From the NCBI GenBank assembly GCA_023388835.1, contig JAEWFK010000149.1, positions 1-23,111 on the forward strand: a stretch of 23,111 nt of DNA. The letters run 5' to 3'. The DNA comes from Pseudomonadota bacterium (GTDB lineage Bacteria; Pseudomonadota; Gammaproteobacteria; Burkholderiales; Burkholderiaceae_B). A program made the position numbers and the translations under genes. Position 1 is the stretch's first letter, and the number at the start of each line of letters is the position of its first letter. The notes beneath the pieces were generated by a model. That model did no database searches. It saw nothing but the letters and a program-made list of their open reading frames with translations, and was not told where the DNA came from. Positions 1-6,831 of this stretch are shown piece by piece.

Positions 1-89
1 GCTATGACAGGCCCTTCCGCGATGTGCAGGCCGGCGTCGGGCAATACGTCGACCGGCTTCTGGGGCAGGGAGCCTCTCGTCACGCGTAG
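1..89 (+). CDS. hldD: ADP-L-glycero-D-manno-heptose 6-epimerase, C-terminal end only
   Basis: Partial gene entering from the left edge. The first complete codon is at position 3, and the last 28 residues before TAG (87-89) can be read. They include YDRPFRDVQAGVGQYV, which resembles the end of HldD (RfaD), where a 'GYDxPF..V..GV..Y' segment precedes the stop. HldD epimerises ADP-D-glycero-D-manno-heptose to the L-glycero form, in the cytoplasm, for the inner core of lipopolysaccharide. No catalytic residues lie in the visible part. The call rests on this tail and on the following comEA-like and cysM genes, which I recall being next to hldD in Bordetella-type genomes. A longer overlapping reading frame at 4-267 is a shadow. 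Confidence 0.8.
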   Translation, partial: YDRPFRDVQAGVGQYVDRLLGQGASRHA

Positions 90-154
90 AAACCGGCGCG
101 TGACTCTACCGATGGACGCGACCGGGCCCGCCACCTGTCCGCCGCCCCGGCATT

Positions 155-169
155 GTCCCATCATGGGAC
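155..169. promoter_or_regulatory. Perfect 15-bp palindrome upstream of the comEA-like gene
   Basis: GTCCCAT-C-ATGGGAC is a perfect inverted repeat with a one-base centre, 60 bases before the comEA-like start. In RNA it could form a 5-bp hairpin with loop ATCAT. No T run follows, so it is not a good intrinsic terminator for hldD. It could be a protein-binding site or chance. Confidence 0.3.
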
Positions 170-229
170 CTGAGTCCGGGCCTGCGGCATCCCGCCGTCG
201 GCCGTGGGCTTCAAGCCAGGAGTCCGTCA

Positions 230-754
230 ATGAATCCTTTTTTGGAATCCACCGTCGCCGTATCTGACGCAAGCGCACGCTGGGGAGGTCGTTCCTTCTC
301 TGGGCGCCGAGCCGCGGCGTTGCAGGCCGGGGCCCCGCGATCAGCGGTCCGGCCGCTCGCTCAGCAGGCCATAGCCGGCTTGCAACGGTCCCGGGCCGGC
401 CTGCGCCGGACCAGCCGTCTCTTCCGTAACGTGACGCTGGCAGGCGCTTTACTCGCTCCGGCAGCGGCGGCAGCGGTCGACGTCAATATCGCCACGACGC
501 AACAGCTTCAGGAAGTAAAGGGCATCGGCCCCAAGATGGCGCGCGTCATCATCGATGAGCGTGAACGTGGCGGCCGGTTTGCGTCTATTGACGATCTATC
601 AGAACGCGTCAAGGGTATCGGTCCGAAGAAAGCGGCGTCCATGCAGTCCTCCGGACTCATCGTCGGGGTGGCTGCCGGAAACCCGGTTGCCGCGGGTTCG
701 GCCGCGGATACCGCAAAGGCCGCCAAGGGTGCGGCGGGCCGGCGGGCGCGCTGA
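230..754 (+). CDS. ComEA-like helix-hairpin-helix DNA-binding protein, probably exported
   Basis: A 174-residue protein. Residues 84-146 form a pair of helix-hairpin-helix motifs: VNIATTQQLQEVKGIGPKMA, then ERVKGIGPKKAASM. This is the ComEA-type domain that binds double-stranded DNA without sequence specificity, and in naturally competent bacteria it acts in the periplasm during DNA uptake. A hydrophobic alanine-rich stretch at residues 67-83, ending AAAAAVDVN, looks like a signal-peptide core with a cleavage site just before the domain. The start at 230 is supported by AGGAGT at 218-223. It leaves an unusually long, arginine-rich N-terminal region of about 65 residues before the hydrophobic core. 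The C-terminus is low-complexity Ala/Gly/Lys. No other competence gene is visible, so a role in transformation is inference. Confidence 0.8.
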   Translation: MNPFLESTVAVSDASARWGGRSFSGRRAAALQAGAPRSAVRPLAQQAIAGLQRSRAGLRRTSRLFRNVTLAGALLAPAAAAAVDVNIATTQQLQEVKGIGPKMARVIIDERERGGRFASIDDLSERVKGIGPKKAASMQSSGLIVGVAAGNPVAAGSAADTAKAAKGAAGRRAR

Positions 755-871
755 GTCCATCGACCGAAGGGCGGGGCCGGCCGACTGGACTCGCTGGACC
801 CACTGGATACAGACGACACGCCAGACCAGCCGGATGCGTCTGAAAGCCGGCCGGCCGGGCCCCGCCCGGTG

Positions 872-877
872 TATGAT
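872..877 (+). promoter_or_regulatory. Possible -10 element of cysM
   Basis: TATGAT matches the -10 consensus at 5 of 6 positions and ends 7 bases before the chosen cysM ATG (885). No recognisable -35 lies at the right distance, where the sequence is GC-rich (ccggccggcc). If used, transcription would begin at or within a base or two of the ATG. Confidence 0.35.
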
Positions 878-884
878 TTTGCGC

Positions 885-1790
885 ATGAACACCTATCCCA
901 CCATCGAAGACATCATCGGTTCGACCCCTCTGGTGCGCCTGCAGCGTCTGCCTGGCGCGGCCGGCGAACCGCGCGGAAACGTGATACTGGCCAAGCTAGA
1001 AGGCAACAACCCGGCCGGTTCGGTGAAGGACCGCCCCGCCATCTCCATGATCCGCGAGGCGGAAGCCCGCGGCGAGATCAAGCCGGGGGACACCCTGATC
1101 GAAGCCACTAGCGGCAACACCGGCATTGCGCTGGCCATGGCGGCGGCGGTGCGCGGCTATCGGATGATACTCATCATGCCGGATAACCTCTCGGTGGAGC
1201 GCCGTGCATCCATGACGGCTTATGGCGCCGAACTCATCCTCACGCGCGCCGACCAAGGGGGCATGGAGTACGCCCGCGATCTGGCGGCTCAAATGCAGAT
1301 CGAAGGCAAGGGTAAGGTGCTCGATCAATTCGCGAATATGGATAACCCGCTCGCCCACGTTCATGGGACGGGGCCGGAGATCTGGGAACAGACGGAAGGC
1401 CGGGTGACGCACTTCGTGAGCGCCATGGGCACCACGGGAACCATCATGGGGGTCAGCGAATACCTGAAGGGCCGCAATCCCCAGGTTCAGGTAGTGGGAG
1501 CCCAGCCCGCTGAGGGCTCGCAGATTCCGGGCATACGCAAATGGCCGGAACAATACCTGCCCGAGATCTACGAACCCGCGCGGGTCGATGCCTTCGAATC
1601 CATTTCTCAGGGCGAAGCCGAGGACATGGCTCGCCGCCTGGCTGCCGAGGAAGGCATCTTCGGCGGCATTTCGTCCGCCGGCGCCCTGGTCGCGGCGCTG
1701 CGTGTCGCTCAGCGGGTCGAGAACGCGACGATCGTGTTTATCGTGTGTGACCGCGGCGACCGCTATCTTTCTACCGGCGTATTCAACTGA
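885..1790 (+). CDS. cysM: Cysteine synthase B (O-acetylserine / O-phosphoserine sulfhydrylase type)
   Basis: A 301-residue PLP-dependent enzyme that makes L-cysteine from O-acetylserine and sulfide, or thiosulfate in CysM-type enzymes, in the cytoplasm. The PLP lysine is K48 in NNPAGSVKDRPA. The substrate-binding loop TSGNTG is at 75-80 and the phosphate-binding GTTGT at 182-186. The segment NPLAHVHGTGPEIW and the C-terminus CDRGDRYLSTGVF are typical of CysM rather than CysK, which is longer. The frame is open back to 555, but that extension is not protein-like. ATG 885 fits the family N-terminus (MNTYPTIEDIIGSTPLVRL). An ATG at 873 would add four residues. Neither start has a Shine-Dalgarno sequence. 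The 3' end overlaps mltB on the opposite strand by 28 bases. Confidence 0.95.
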   Translation: MNTYPTIEDIIGSTPLVRLQRLPGAAGEPRGNVILAKLEGNNPAGSVKDRPAISMIREAEARGEIKPGDTLIEATSGNTGIALAMAAAVRGYRMILIMPDNLSVERRASMTAYGAELILTRADQGGMEYARDLAAQMQIEGKGKVLDQFANMDNPLAHVHGTGPEIWEQTEGRVTHFVSAMGTTGTIMGVSEYLKGRNPQVQVVGAQPAEGSQIPGIRKWPEQYLPEIYEPARVDAFESISQGEAEDMARRLAAEEGIFGGISSAGALVAALRVAQRVENATIVFIVCDRGDRYLSTGVFN

Positions 1791-3004
1791 GCCGAAGGGG
1801 CACTGGCCGGCGCCGCCATGTGGCGCTCGAGCTCCTGCGCCAGATCGGCCACTGAACTGGCATAGAAGTAACTCCGGTTGTAGTGCGTGAGCGCAAAGAA
1901 ATTCGGGGTTCCCACGCGGTATTCCACGGTGTTGCGCGGCTCGTCGACCAGGTTCACCATGCCCATCGCATGCGCTTGCCACGCCGCCGGGGCGCCGTCG
2001 CCTTGTAAGCGCGTGCCCGCCGCTTGCAGCTGTGACCAATCCAGTGTGGGCGTCAGGCCTCCGGTGACCAGTTTCTGCGCATCGGCCGGGGGAATGACCG
2101 GCGCGAATACCGGCAGGCCCGGTACCCATCCATGCATCCGCAAGAAACGGGCAACCGAGACGATCGCATCCGGGGTGCTGGCGTGCAGGTCGATGCGTCC
2201 GTCTTGGTCGCCGTCAGCGGCGTAGCGCATCAGGCTGCCCGGCATGAATTGCGGCAGCCCCATGGCGCCGGCGAACGAGCCTCTTACGCCGCGTGCATCG
2301 AGCCTACCCTCGTAATCCAGTTGGATCAGGTCGGCAAGCTGGTTGCGAAACATGTGGCTGCGCTCTGGCCGAGTTGCATCAGGATAGCGAAACCCTAATG
2401 TGGCGAGCGCGTCGAGCACGCGGAAGTCGCCGGTGTGGCGCCCGTAGATGGTTTCGACGCCGATGATGGCCACGATGATGGAAGCCGGTACGCCGTACTC
2501 CCGTTGGACCTGCGCCAGCGCCGCGGCGTTTTCCTGCCAGAACTGTTGGCCCGTGCGGATACGCACGGGCTCGACGAAGCGGTTACGGTAGGTGACCCAG
2601 CTGCGTCGTATGCGGGTCTTGGATGGCGACATCAGCCGCGCGGCGGTGGCGTTGTACTGAGCCTCTTGAAGCAAGGCTACCACGTGCGCAGACGGGATCT
2701 GCCGTTGAGCGGCGACTTCAGCCGCAAAAGCGTGGACCCCAGGATCAAGCGTGCCATCGGCGGCGACGAAGGGGCGAGCGGTTGCTTCTGATGCGCCGGC
2801 CTGTATTTCGGGGACTGTGGCGGCGGGCGTAAGGGCGACCCGACCGGCGGGCGCCATAGCCGAAGCTGCACTGCCGGAAGAAGCCCGTGCCTGTGCGACT
2901 TGCGACTGCGATGAAAGATTCGTTTGTCCCGCTTGCTGGCTGGCGCAGGCCGTGGTCAGCAAGACGGGAAGGACTGCTTGCAAAATGCGGGTGCGTCTGA
3001 ACAT
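1763..3004 (-). CDS. mltB: Membrane-bound lytic murein transglycosylase B (lipoprotein)
   Basis: A 413-residue outer-membrane lipoprotein of the MltB/Slt35 family, which cleaves the MurNAc-GlcNAc bond of peptidoglycan to form 1,6-anhydro-MurNAc ends. The N-terminus has basic residues, a hydrophobic core and a lipobox-like LLTTAC with Cys20 as lipidation site. A low-complexity Ala/Ser linker of about 60 residues follows. The catalytic domain has GVETIYG, with E184 as the expected acid/base, and the family motif GAMGLPQFMPGS. The C-terminus AQLNTPVER is past the catalytic domain. ATG 3004 is preferred over an in-frame TTG at 3010 because AAAGG lies 6 bases before the ATG but directly abuts the TTG. 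The gene is divergent from the deacetylase-like gene and convergent with cysM. Confidence 0.94.
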   Translation of the reverse strand: MFRRTRILQAVLPVLLTTACASQQAGQTNLSSQSQVAQARASSGSAASAMAPAGRVALTPAATVPEIQAGASEATARPFVAADGTLDPGVHAFAAEVAAQRQIPSAHVVALLQEAQYNATAARLMSPSKTRIRRSWVTYRNRFVEPVRIRTGQQFWQENAAALAQVQREYGVPASIIVAIIGVETIYGRHTGDFRVLDALATLGFRYPDATRPERSHMFRNQLADLIQLDYEGRLDARGVRGSFAGAMGLPQFMPGSLMRYAADGDQDGRIDLHASTPDAIVSVARFLRMHGWVPGLPVFAPVIPPADAQKLVTGGLTPTLDWSQLQAAGTRLQGDGAPAAWQAHAMGMVNLVDEPRNTVEYRVGTPNFFALTHYNRSYFYASSVADLAQELERHMAAPASAPSAQLNTPVER

Positions 3005-3007
3005 AAT
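2978..3007 (+). promoter_or_regulatory. Candidate promoter for the deacetylase-like gene
   Basis: TTGCAA (2978-2983) and CATAAT (3002-3007) are separated by 18 bases. The -10 matches consensus at 5 of 6 positions and overlaps the mltB start codon on the other strand. The predicted transcription start is about 3014-3016, which is the ATG itself, and no Shine-Dalgarno sequence precedes that ATG. Inference from pattern only. Confidence 0.4.
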
Positions 3008-3015
3008 CAACCTTT

Positions 3016-3942
3016 ATGGAGACCCTATACATTACCAGCCCGGCATGCCGGCGACATGAAATGGGAAGCTGGCATCCCGAATGCCCGGAAAGGCTGGACG
3101 CCATCAATGACCATTTGCTGTCGTCGGGCATTATGCCGTTGCTCGACACGGTCGAGTTGTCTCGGCCCGCATCTGAAGCCGAGATCTTGCGCGTGCATAC
3201 GCGGGCCCACCTGGCTCATTTGCAGGCCTTGTCTCCTGCCGCGGGCCACGCCGCCATCGACGGCGACACATCGATGAACCCCCACACGCTGGAAGCGGCA
3301 CTCGAGGCCGCCGGCGCCGGCATTGCGGCGGTCGACGCCGTCATGCGCGGTGAAGCAAATGCCGCCTTCTGCAATGTGCGCCCGCCCGGGCACCATGCCG
3401 AGCCCAGCCGAGCCATGGGTTTCTGTTTCTTCAACAACGTGGCGGTGGCCGCCGCCCACGCGCTGGAACATCACGGCTTGTCGCGCGTAGCCATTATTGA
3501 CTTCGACGTTCACCATGGCAATGGAACCGAAGCCATTTTCTTTGATGACGAACGCGTCATGATGTGCAGCTTCTACCAGCACCCCTTCTATCCAAACGTC
3601 CGGCGCGAGGGCTACCGCGAGAACATGGTGAATCTTCCGGTGGACGCCTACACCACGGGCGTCGACCTGCGACAGCTGGTGAGCGACATGTGGCTGCCGC
3701 GGCTCACCGCATTTGCGCCGCAGCTCCTCTTCGTGTCGGCGGGGTTTGATGCTCACCGCGAAGACGAAATGGGCCAATTGGGCATGGTCGAGTCCGATTA
3801 CGCCTGGATCACCGATCAAGTGGTGAACGTGGCCGAGCGCAGCGCACAGGGCCGTATCGTCAGCATGCTGGAAGGCGGCTACAACTTGTCGGCGCTGGGG
3901 CGTAGCGCGGTCGCCCATATCCGCTCATTGTCAAAGTTGTAG
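3016..3942 (+). CDS. Histone-deacetylase-like zinc amidohydrolase (class II HDAC / acetylpolyamine hydrolase superfamily)
   Basis: A 308-residue protein of the arginase-deacetylase fold. Bacterial members remove acetyl groups from small amides such as acetylpolyamines or from protein lysines. Visible active-site elements are the tandem histidines H126-H127 in RPPGHHAE, the zinc ligands D164 and H166 in IDFDVHHGNGT, the third ligand D245 in SAGFDAHRED, and the transition-state tyrosine Y289 in LEGGYN. All catalytic residues are present, so the enzyme should be active. Its length suits single-domain bacterial members. The start is 11 bases from the divergent mltB ATG and has no ribosome-binding site, but METLYITSPACRRHEMGSWHPE continues into the conserved N-terminus (HPECPERL), so I keep it. 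The gene is co-oriented with etfBA, 121 bases upstream. The substrate cannot be inferred. Confidence 0.9.
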   Translation: METLYITSPACRRHEMGSWHPECPERLDAINDHLLSSGIMPLLDTVELSRPASEAEILRVHTRAHLAHLQALSPAAGHAAIDGDTSMNPHTLEAALEAAGAGIAAVDAVMRGEANAAFCNVRPPGHHAEPSRAMGFCFFNNVAVAAAHALEHHGLSRVAIIDFDVHHGNGTEAIFFDDERVMMCSFYQHPFYPNVRREGYRENMVNLPVDAYTTGVDLRQLVSDMWLPRLTAFAPQLLFVSAGFDAHREDEMGQLGMVESDYAWITDQVVNVAERSAQGRIVSMLEGGYNLSALGRSAVAHIRSLSKL

Positions 3943-3981
3943 AATAAAAGTCTTTTTGCAGAATACCAGTCAGGTACGGGA

Positions 3982-4019
3982 GCCGGCACGGCCTTTCAAG
4001 GCATCGACGCGGCACCGGC
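3982..4019 (+). other. Short inverted repeats in the etfB leader
   Basis: GCCGG (3982-3986) can pair with CCGGC (4015-4019), and between them GCC-TTTCAA-GGC (3991-4002) forms a small inner hairpin. No T run follows, so this is not a clear terminator for the upstream gene. I found no convincing promoter in the 121-base gap. Confidence 0.25.
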
Positions 4020-4063
4020 CGAACCAGAAATTTATTGACTAGTGAAATCCTGGAGGATGCTCG

Positions 4064-4813
4064 ATGAAGGTGTTAGTGCCTGTCAAGCGCGTCGTTGACT
4101 ATAACGTCAAGGTACGCGTCAAGTCGGATCAGAGCGGGGTGGATACCGCCAACGTGAAGATGTCCATGAACCCCTTCGACGAAATCGCCGTCGAAGAGGC
4201 GACCCGACTCAAGGAAAAGAATACGGTCACCGAAATCGTCGCCGTATCCTGCGGCGCTGCACAGGCGCAGGAAACACTGCGCACGGCCATGGCCATCGGC
4301 GCTGACCGTAGCATCCTCGTTCAGACTGACGCCGAGCTCCAGCCCTTGGCCGTCGCCAAGCTGCTCAAGGCCTTGGTCGACAAGGAGCAGCCGCAGCTCG
4401 TGATCCTCGGCAAGCAGGCCATCGACGACGACGCGAACCAGACTGGACAGATGCTTGCTGCGCTGCTGGGTTGGCCACAGGCCACCTTTGCCAGCAAGGT
4501 CGATGTCCAGGGCGACAAAGTCCAGGTTACCCGTGAAGTTGATGGCGGCCTGGAGACGCTGTCGCTGTCGCTGCCGGCCATCGTCACCACCGACTTGCGC
4601 CTGAACGAGCCGCGCTATGTCACGCTGCCCAACATCATGAAGGCAAAGAAGAAGCCGCTGGATACCGTTACGCCCGACGATCTGGGCGTCGACGTTACGC
4701 CGCGTCTGAAGACGCTCAAGGTCGCCGAGCCACCCGCTCGCAAGGCCGGCATCATGGTGCCCGACGTCGCGACGCTGGTGGACAAACTCAAGAATGAAGC
4801 AAAGGTGGTCTGA
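4064..4813 (+). CDS. etfB: Electron transfer flavoprotein, beta subunit
   Basis: A 249-residue small subunit of the soluble ETF heterodimer, which takes electrons from acyl-CoA dehydrogenases and related flavoenzymes and passes them to ETF:quinone oxidoreductase. It begins with the family start MKVLVPVKRVVDYNVKV. It contains NPFDEIAVEEA (36-46), the AMP/nucleotide-binding segment GKQAIDDDANQTGQML (116-131), and the dehydrogenase recognition loop region NEPRYVTLPNIMKAKKKP (181-198). A strong ribosome-binding site, GGAGG at 4052-4056, supports the start. etfA follows after two bases, so the subunits are made from one transcript. The acyl-CoA dehydrogenase at 10072 is a likely electron donor encoded in the same window. 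Confidence 0.97.
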   Translation: MKVLVPVKRVVDYNVKVRVKSDQSGVDTANVKMSMNPFDEIAVEEATRLKEKNTVTEIVAVSCGAAQAQETLRTAMAIGADRSILVQTDAELQPLAVAKLLKALVDKEQPQLVILGKQAIDDDANQTGQMLAALLGWPQATFASKVDVQGDKVQVTREVDGGLETLSLSLPAIVTTDLRLNEPRYVTLPNIMKAKKKPLDTVTPDDLGVDVTPRLKTLKVAEPPARKAGIMVPDVATLVDKLKNEAKVV

Positions 4814-4815
4814 TC

Positions 4816-5745
4816 ATGACGAATCTGGTTATTGCTGAACACGACAACGGCCAGCTCAAGGCCGCGACCCTCAGTGCGGTGGCGGCAGCTGCCGCCATCG
4901 GCGGCGACACGCATATCCTGATCGCGGGCGCCGGTGTGCAGGCGGCTGCAGAACAGGCCGCCAAGGTGGCAGGCGTGGCCAAGGTCATCGTGGCAGACGG
5001 CGCAGCATTGGAATACGGATTGGCCGAGAACGTGGCCGCACAGGTGCTCGAGATCGCCGGCAACTACAGCCATATCCTGTTCCCGGCAACGGCGGCAGGC
5101 AAGAACGTGGCGCCTCGTGTGGCCGCCAAACTTGATGTCGCGCAGATTTCCGACATCATCGCCGTTGAAAGTCCAGACACTTTCCAGCGCCCGATCTACG
5201 CCGGTAACGCTATTGCCACGGTCCAGTCTTCCGACACCGTGAAGGTCATCACCGTGCGCACGACGGCCTTCGATGCAGCCGCAGCCGAAGGCGGCAGCGC
5301 CGCCATTGAAACCGCCGGCGCTGTGTCTGACTCGGGGCAGTCCTCCTTCGTCGGCCGCGAATTCGCCAAAAGCGATCGTCCCGAACTGGCAGGCGCCACC
5401 GTCGTCGTCTCCGGCGGCCGGGGCCTGGGCAGCGCAGAGAACTTCAAGGTGCTTGATCAACTGGCCGACAAGCTCGGCGCCGCCCTCGGTGCATCGCGCG
5501 CCGCTGTCGATGCCGGTTATGCGCCCAACGACTGGCAGGTCGGTCAGACTGGCAAGATCGTCGCCCCCCAGCTGTATGTCGCCGTCGGTATTTCAGGCGC
5601 CATCCAGCATCTGGCGGGCATGAAGGACTCCAAGGTGATTGTTGCAATCAACAAGGACGCCGAAGCACCGATATTTGGTGTGGCTGACTACGGCCTCGTG
5701 GCGGATCTCTTCACCGCCGTGCCCGAACTCGCCAACGCGCTCTGA
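4816..5745 (+). CDS. etfA: Electron transfer flavoprotein, alpha subunit (FAD-binding)
   Basis: A 309-residue large subunit of ETF. The N-terminal domain (about 1-185) is the ETF alpha/beta fold. The C-terminal FAD-binding domain shows VSGGRGLGS (198-206), the flavin-contacting QVGQTGK (241-247), the signature-like VAVGISGAIQHLAGM (255-269), and IVAINKDAEAPIFGVADYG. Length and motifs are complete. The start lies two bases after the etfB stop, with AAGGTGG at 4802-4808 inside the end of etfB as ribosome-binding site. A strong intrinsic terminator follows, so etfBA is the end of its transcription unit. Confidence 0.97.
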   Translation: MTNLVIAEHDNGQLKAATLSAVAAAAAIGGDTHILIAGAGVQAAAEQAAKVAGVAKVIVADGAALEYGLAENVAAQVLEIAGNYSHILFPATAAGKNVAPRVAAKLDVAQISDIIAVESPDTFQRPIYAGNAIATVQSSDTVKVITVRTTAFDAAAAEGGSAAIETAGAVSDSGQSSFVGREFAKSDRPELAGATVVVSGGRGLGSAENFKVLDQLADKLGAALGASRAAVDAGYAPNDWQVGQTGKIVAPQLYVAVGISGAIQHLAGMKDSKVIVAINKDAEAPIFGVADYGLVADLFTAVPELANAL

Positions 5746-5766
5746 TTCGCGTTCGTTGATGTCTGG

Positions 5767-5802
5767 TCCCCGCTGCGGCTTCGCGCCGTCGCGGGGATTT
5801 TT
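5767..5802 (+). terminator. Intrinsic terminator of etfBA
   Basis: TCCCCGC (5767-5773) pairs perfectly with GCGGGGA (5791-5797). The intervening bases add an inner stem (GCGGC with GCCGT, allowing one G-U pair). TTTTT follows at 5798-5802. It lies 21 bases after the etfA stop, on the correct strand. Confidence 0.9.
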
Positions 5803-5812
5803 CATGGGCTGT

Positions 5813-6736
5813 TCAGAACAGAAGCCGGCTATATTTCCAGCCGCCATGTTCCACCAGACGTCTGATCTCTTCCTTACAGAGTTCCATGACACGGCTGACC
5901 GCCGGCGTCAGGGGCAGGCTGTTTCCGACGCATAGCGCCAGGTTGCGTGCGAGTTCGATATCGGTGGAGTGAGCGACGATGGCGCCGCTGGCGATTTCCG
6001 CGTGGGCCGCAGAATAAGGCAGGATGGTAGCTGCCAAGCCGCAGCGTACGGCAGGAATGAGAATGGCTGAAGTACTGGCTTCGGCATACAGGTTCGTTGT
6101 GTGGCCCGCTGTCAGAAAAGCGTGATCGACCCGCGCCCGAAGTGTATTGGGCAAGCTGGGAAGAATCAGCGGCATGGCAGCCATGTGCGATATGCGGGGC
6201 AGAGCGGGAATGCCGGTCCAGGAGGGCGGCGTGAGCAGCAGCAGATCTTCCTTCAACAACGGCTCGTGCGCCAGCCCATTGAGCGCCTGCTGATCGGGTG
6301 AAAGTGAAAAATCGACACGGCCTTGAAGGACGAGCTTGGTCAGATCCGCGCTGGGAATATCCACGATCTCGAGCACGATGGCCGGCAACTCGGTTTTCAC
6401 ACGCTGCATCAAGGGCAATGCCAGAATGCGGGCAGTGCTGGAGGCGAGACCAATGGAGACGGTACCGGTGATCTGATCGGCCGCGCGCGACAGCAGATTG
6501 CGGGTGGAGTCCACCTGCCGGAGGATGGTCTGGGCATGGCGGTACAACAGCAGGCCTTCCATCGTCGGCATGACGCCCTTGGGGCCTCGAACCAGCAAGG
6601 GCACGCCAAGCGACTCTTCAAGCAAGGCCATTTGCTGGCTGACCGCCGGCTGCGCCACATGCAGCGCTTCTGCCGCGCGCGTGAGGTTCGAAAGCTCCAC
6701 GACACGTACGAAGTACTTCAGCTGACGCAGATTCAT
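5813..6736 (-). CDS. LysR-family transcriptional regulator
   Basis: A 307-residue LysR-type regulator. The N-terminal winged helix-turn-helix covers residues 1-60 (MNLRQLKYFVRVVELSNLTR, then AAEALHVAQPAVSQQMALLE), followed by a linker helix and a periplasmic-binding-protein-like effector domain from about residue 90. The N-terminal sequence resembles the Nac/CynR side of the family, but I cannot assign an effector. It is transcribed divergently from the CoA-transferase, crotonase, Bug receptor and acyl-CoA dehydrogenase genes. By the usual LysR arrangement it probably regulates them in response to their substrate or a CoA intermediate. A perfect palindromic site lies 5 bases upstream of its start. 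The start has only a weak ribosome-binding site. Confidence 0.93.
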   Translation of the reverse strand: MNLRQLKYFVRVVELSNLTRAAEALHVAQPAVSQQMALLEESLGVPLLVRGPKGVMPTMEGLLLYRHAQTILRQVDSTRNLLSRAADQITGTVSIGLASSTARILALPLMQRVKTELPAIVLEIVDIPSADLTKLVLQGRVDFSLSPDQQALNGLAHEPLLKEDLLLLTPPSWTGIPALPRISHMAAMPLILPSLPNTLRARVDHAFLTAGHTTNLYAEASTSAILIPAVRCGLAATILPYSAAHAEIASGAIVAHSTDIELARNLALCVGNSLPLTPAVSRVMELCKEEIRRLVEHGGWKYSRLLF

Positions 6737-6740
6737 CGAA

Positions 6741-6755
6741 ATAAGATTCTCTTAT
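6741..6755. promoter_or_regulatory. Likely LysR-type operator (T-N11-A palindrome)
   Basis: ATAAGA-TTC-TCTTAT is a perfect 15-bp inverted repeat containing the T-N11-A core of LysR-type binding sites. It sits in the divergent lysR/CoA-transferase intergenic region, 5 bases from the lysR ATG, where binding would also repress lysR. A smaller inverted repeat, TTGT-ATG-ACAA (6782-6792), lies nearer the CoA-transferase and could be an accessory site. Confidence 0.6.
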
Positions 6756-6831
6756 GGCAACATCGGAAAATACTATTTTTATTGTATGACAAGGGCGATC
6801 AAAATAGGCTCAAAGCAAAGGAGACATTGTC

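Noticed and set aside
555..884. N-terminal extension of the cysM frame
   Set aside because: It overlaps the comEA-like gene in another frame, has non-protein-like composition, and CysM proteins start near residue MNTYPTIE.
996..2129. Minus-strand open frame of 377 codons across cysM and mltB
   Set aside because: It is antisense to two confidently identified genes, lacks recognisable motifs, and is typical of long spurious frames in high-GC DNA.
3025..3918. Minus-strand 297-codon frame over the deacetylase-like gene
   Set aside because: Mirror of the conserved zinc-hydrolase frame. The His-rich stretches come from antisense reading.
4035..4040. TTGACT upstream of etfB as a -35 element
   Set aside because: The position 17 bases downstream is within the ribosome-binding-site/start region and has no -10 match.
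4615..5460. Minus-strand 281-codon frame over etfB/etfA
   Set aside because: Antisense shadow of two highly conserved genes, with no motif or ribosome-binding site.
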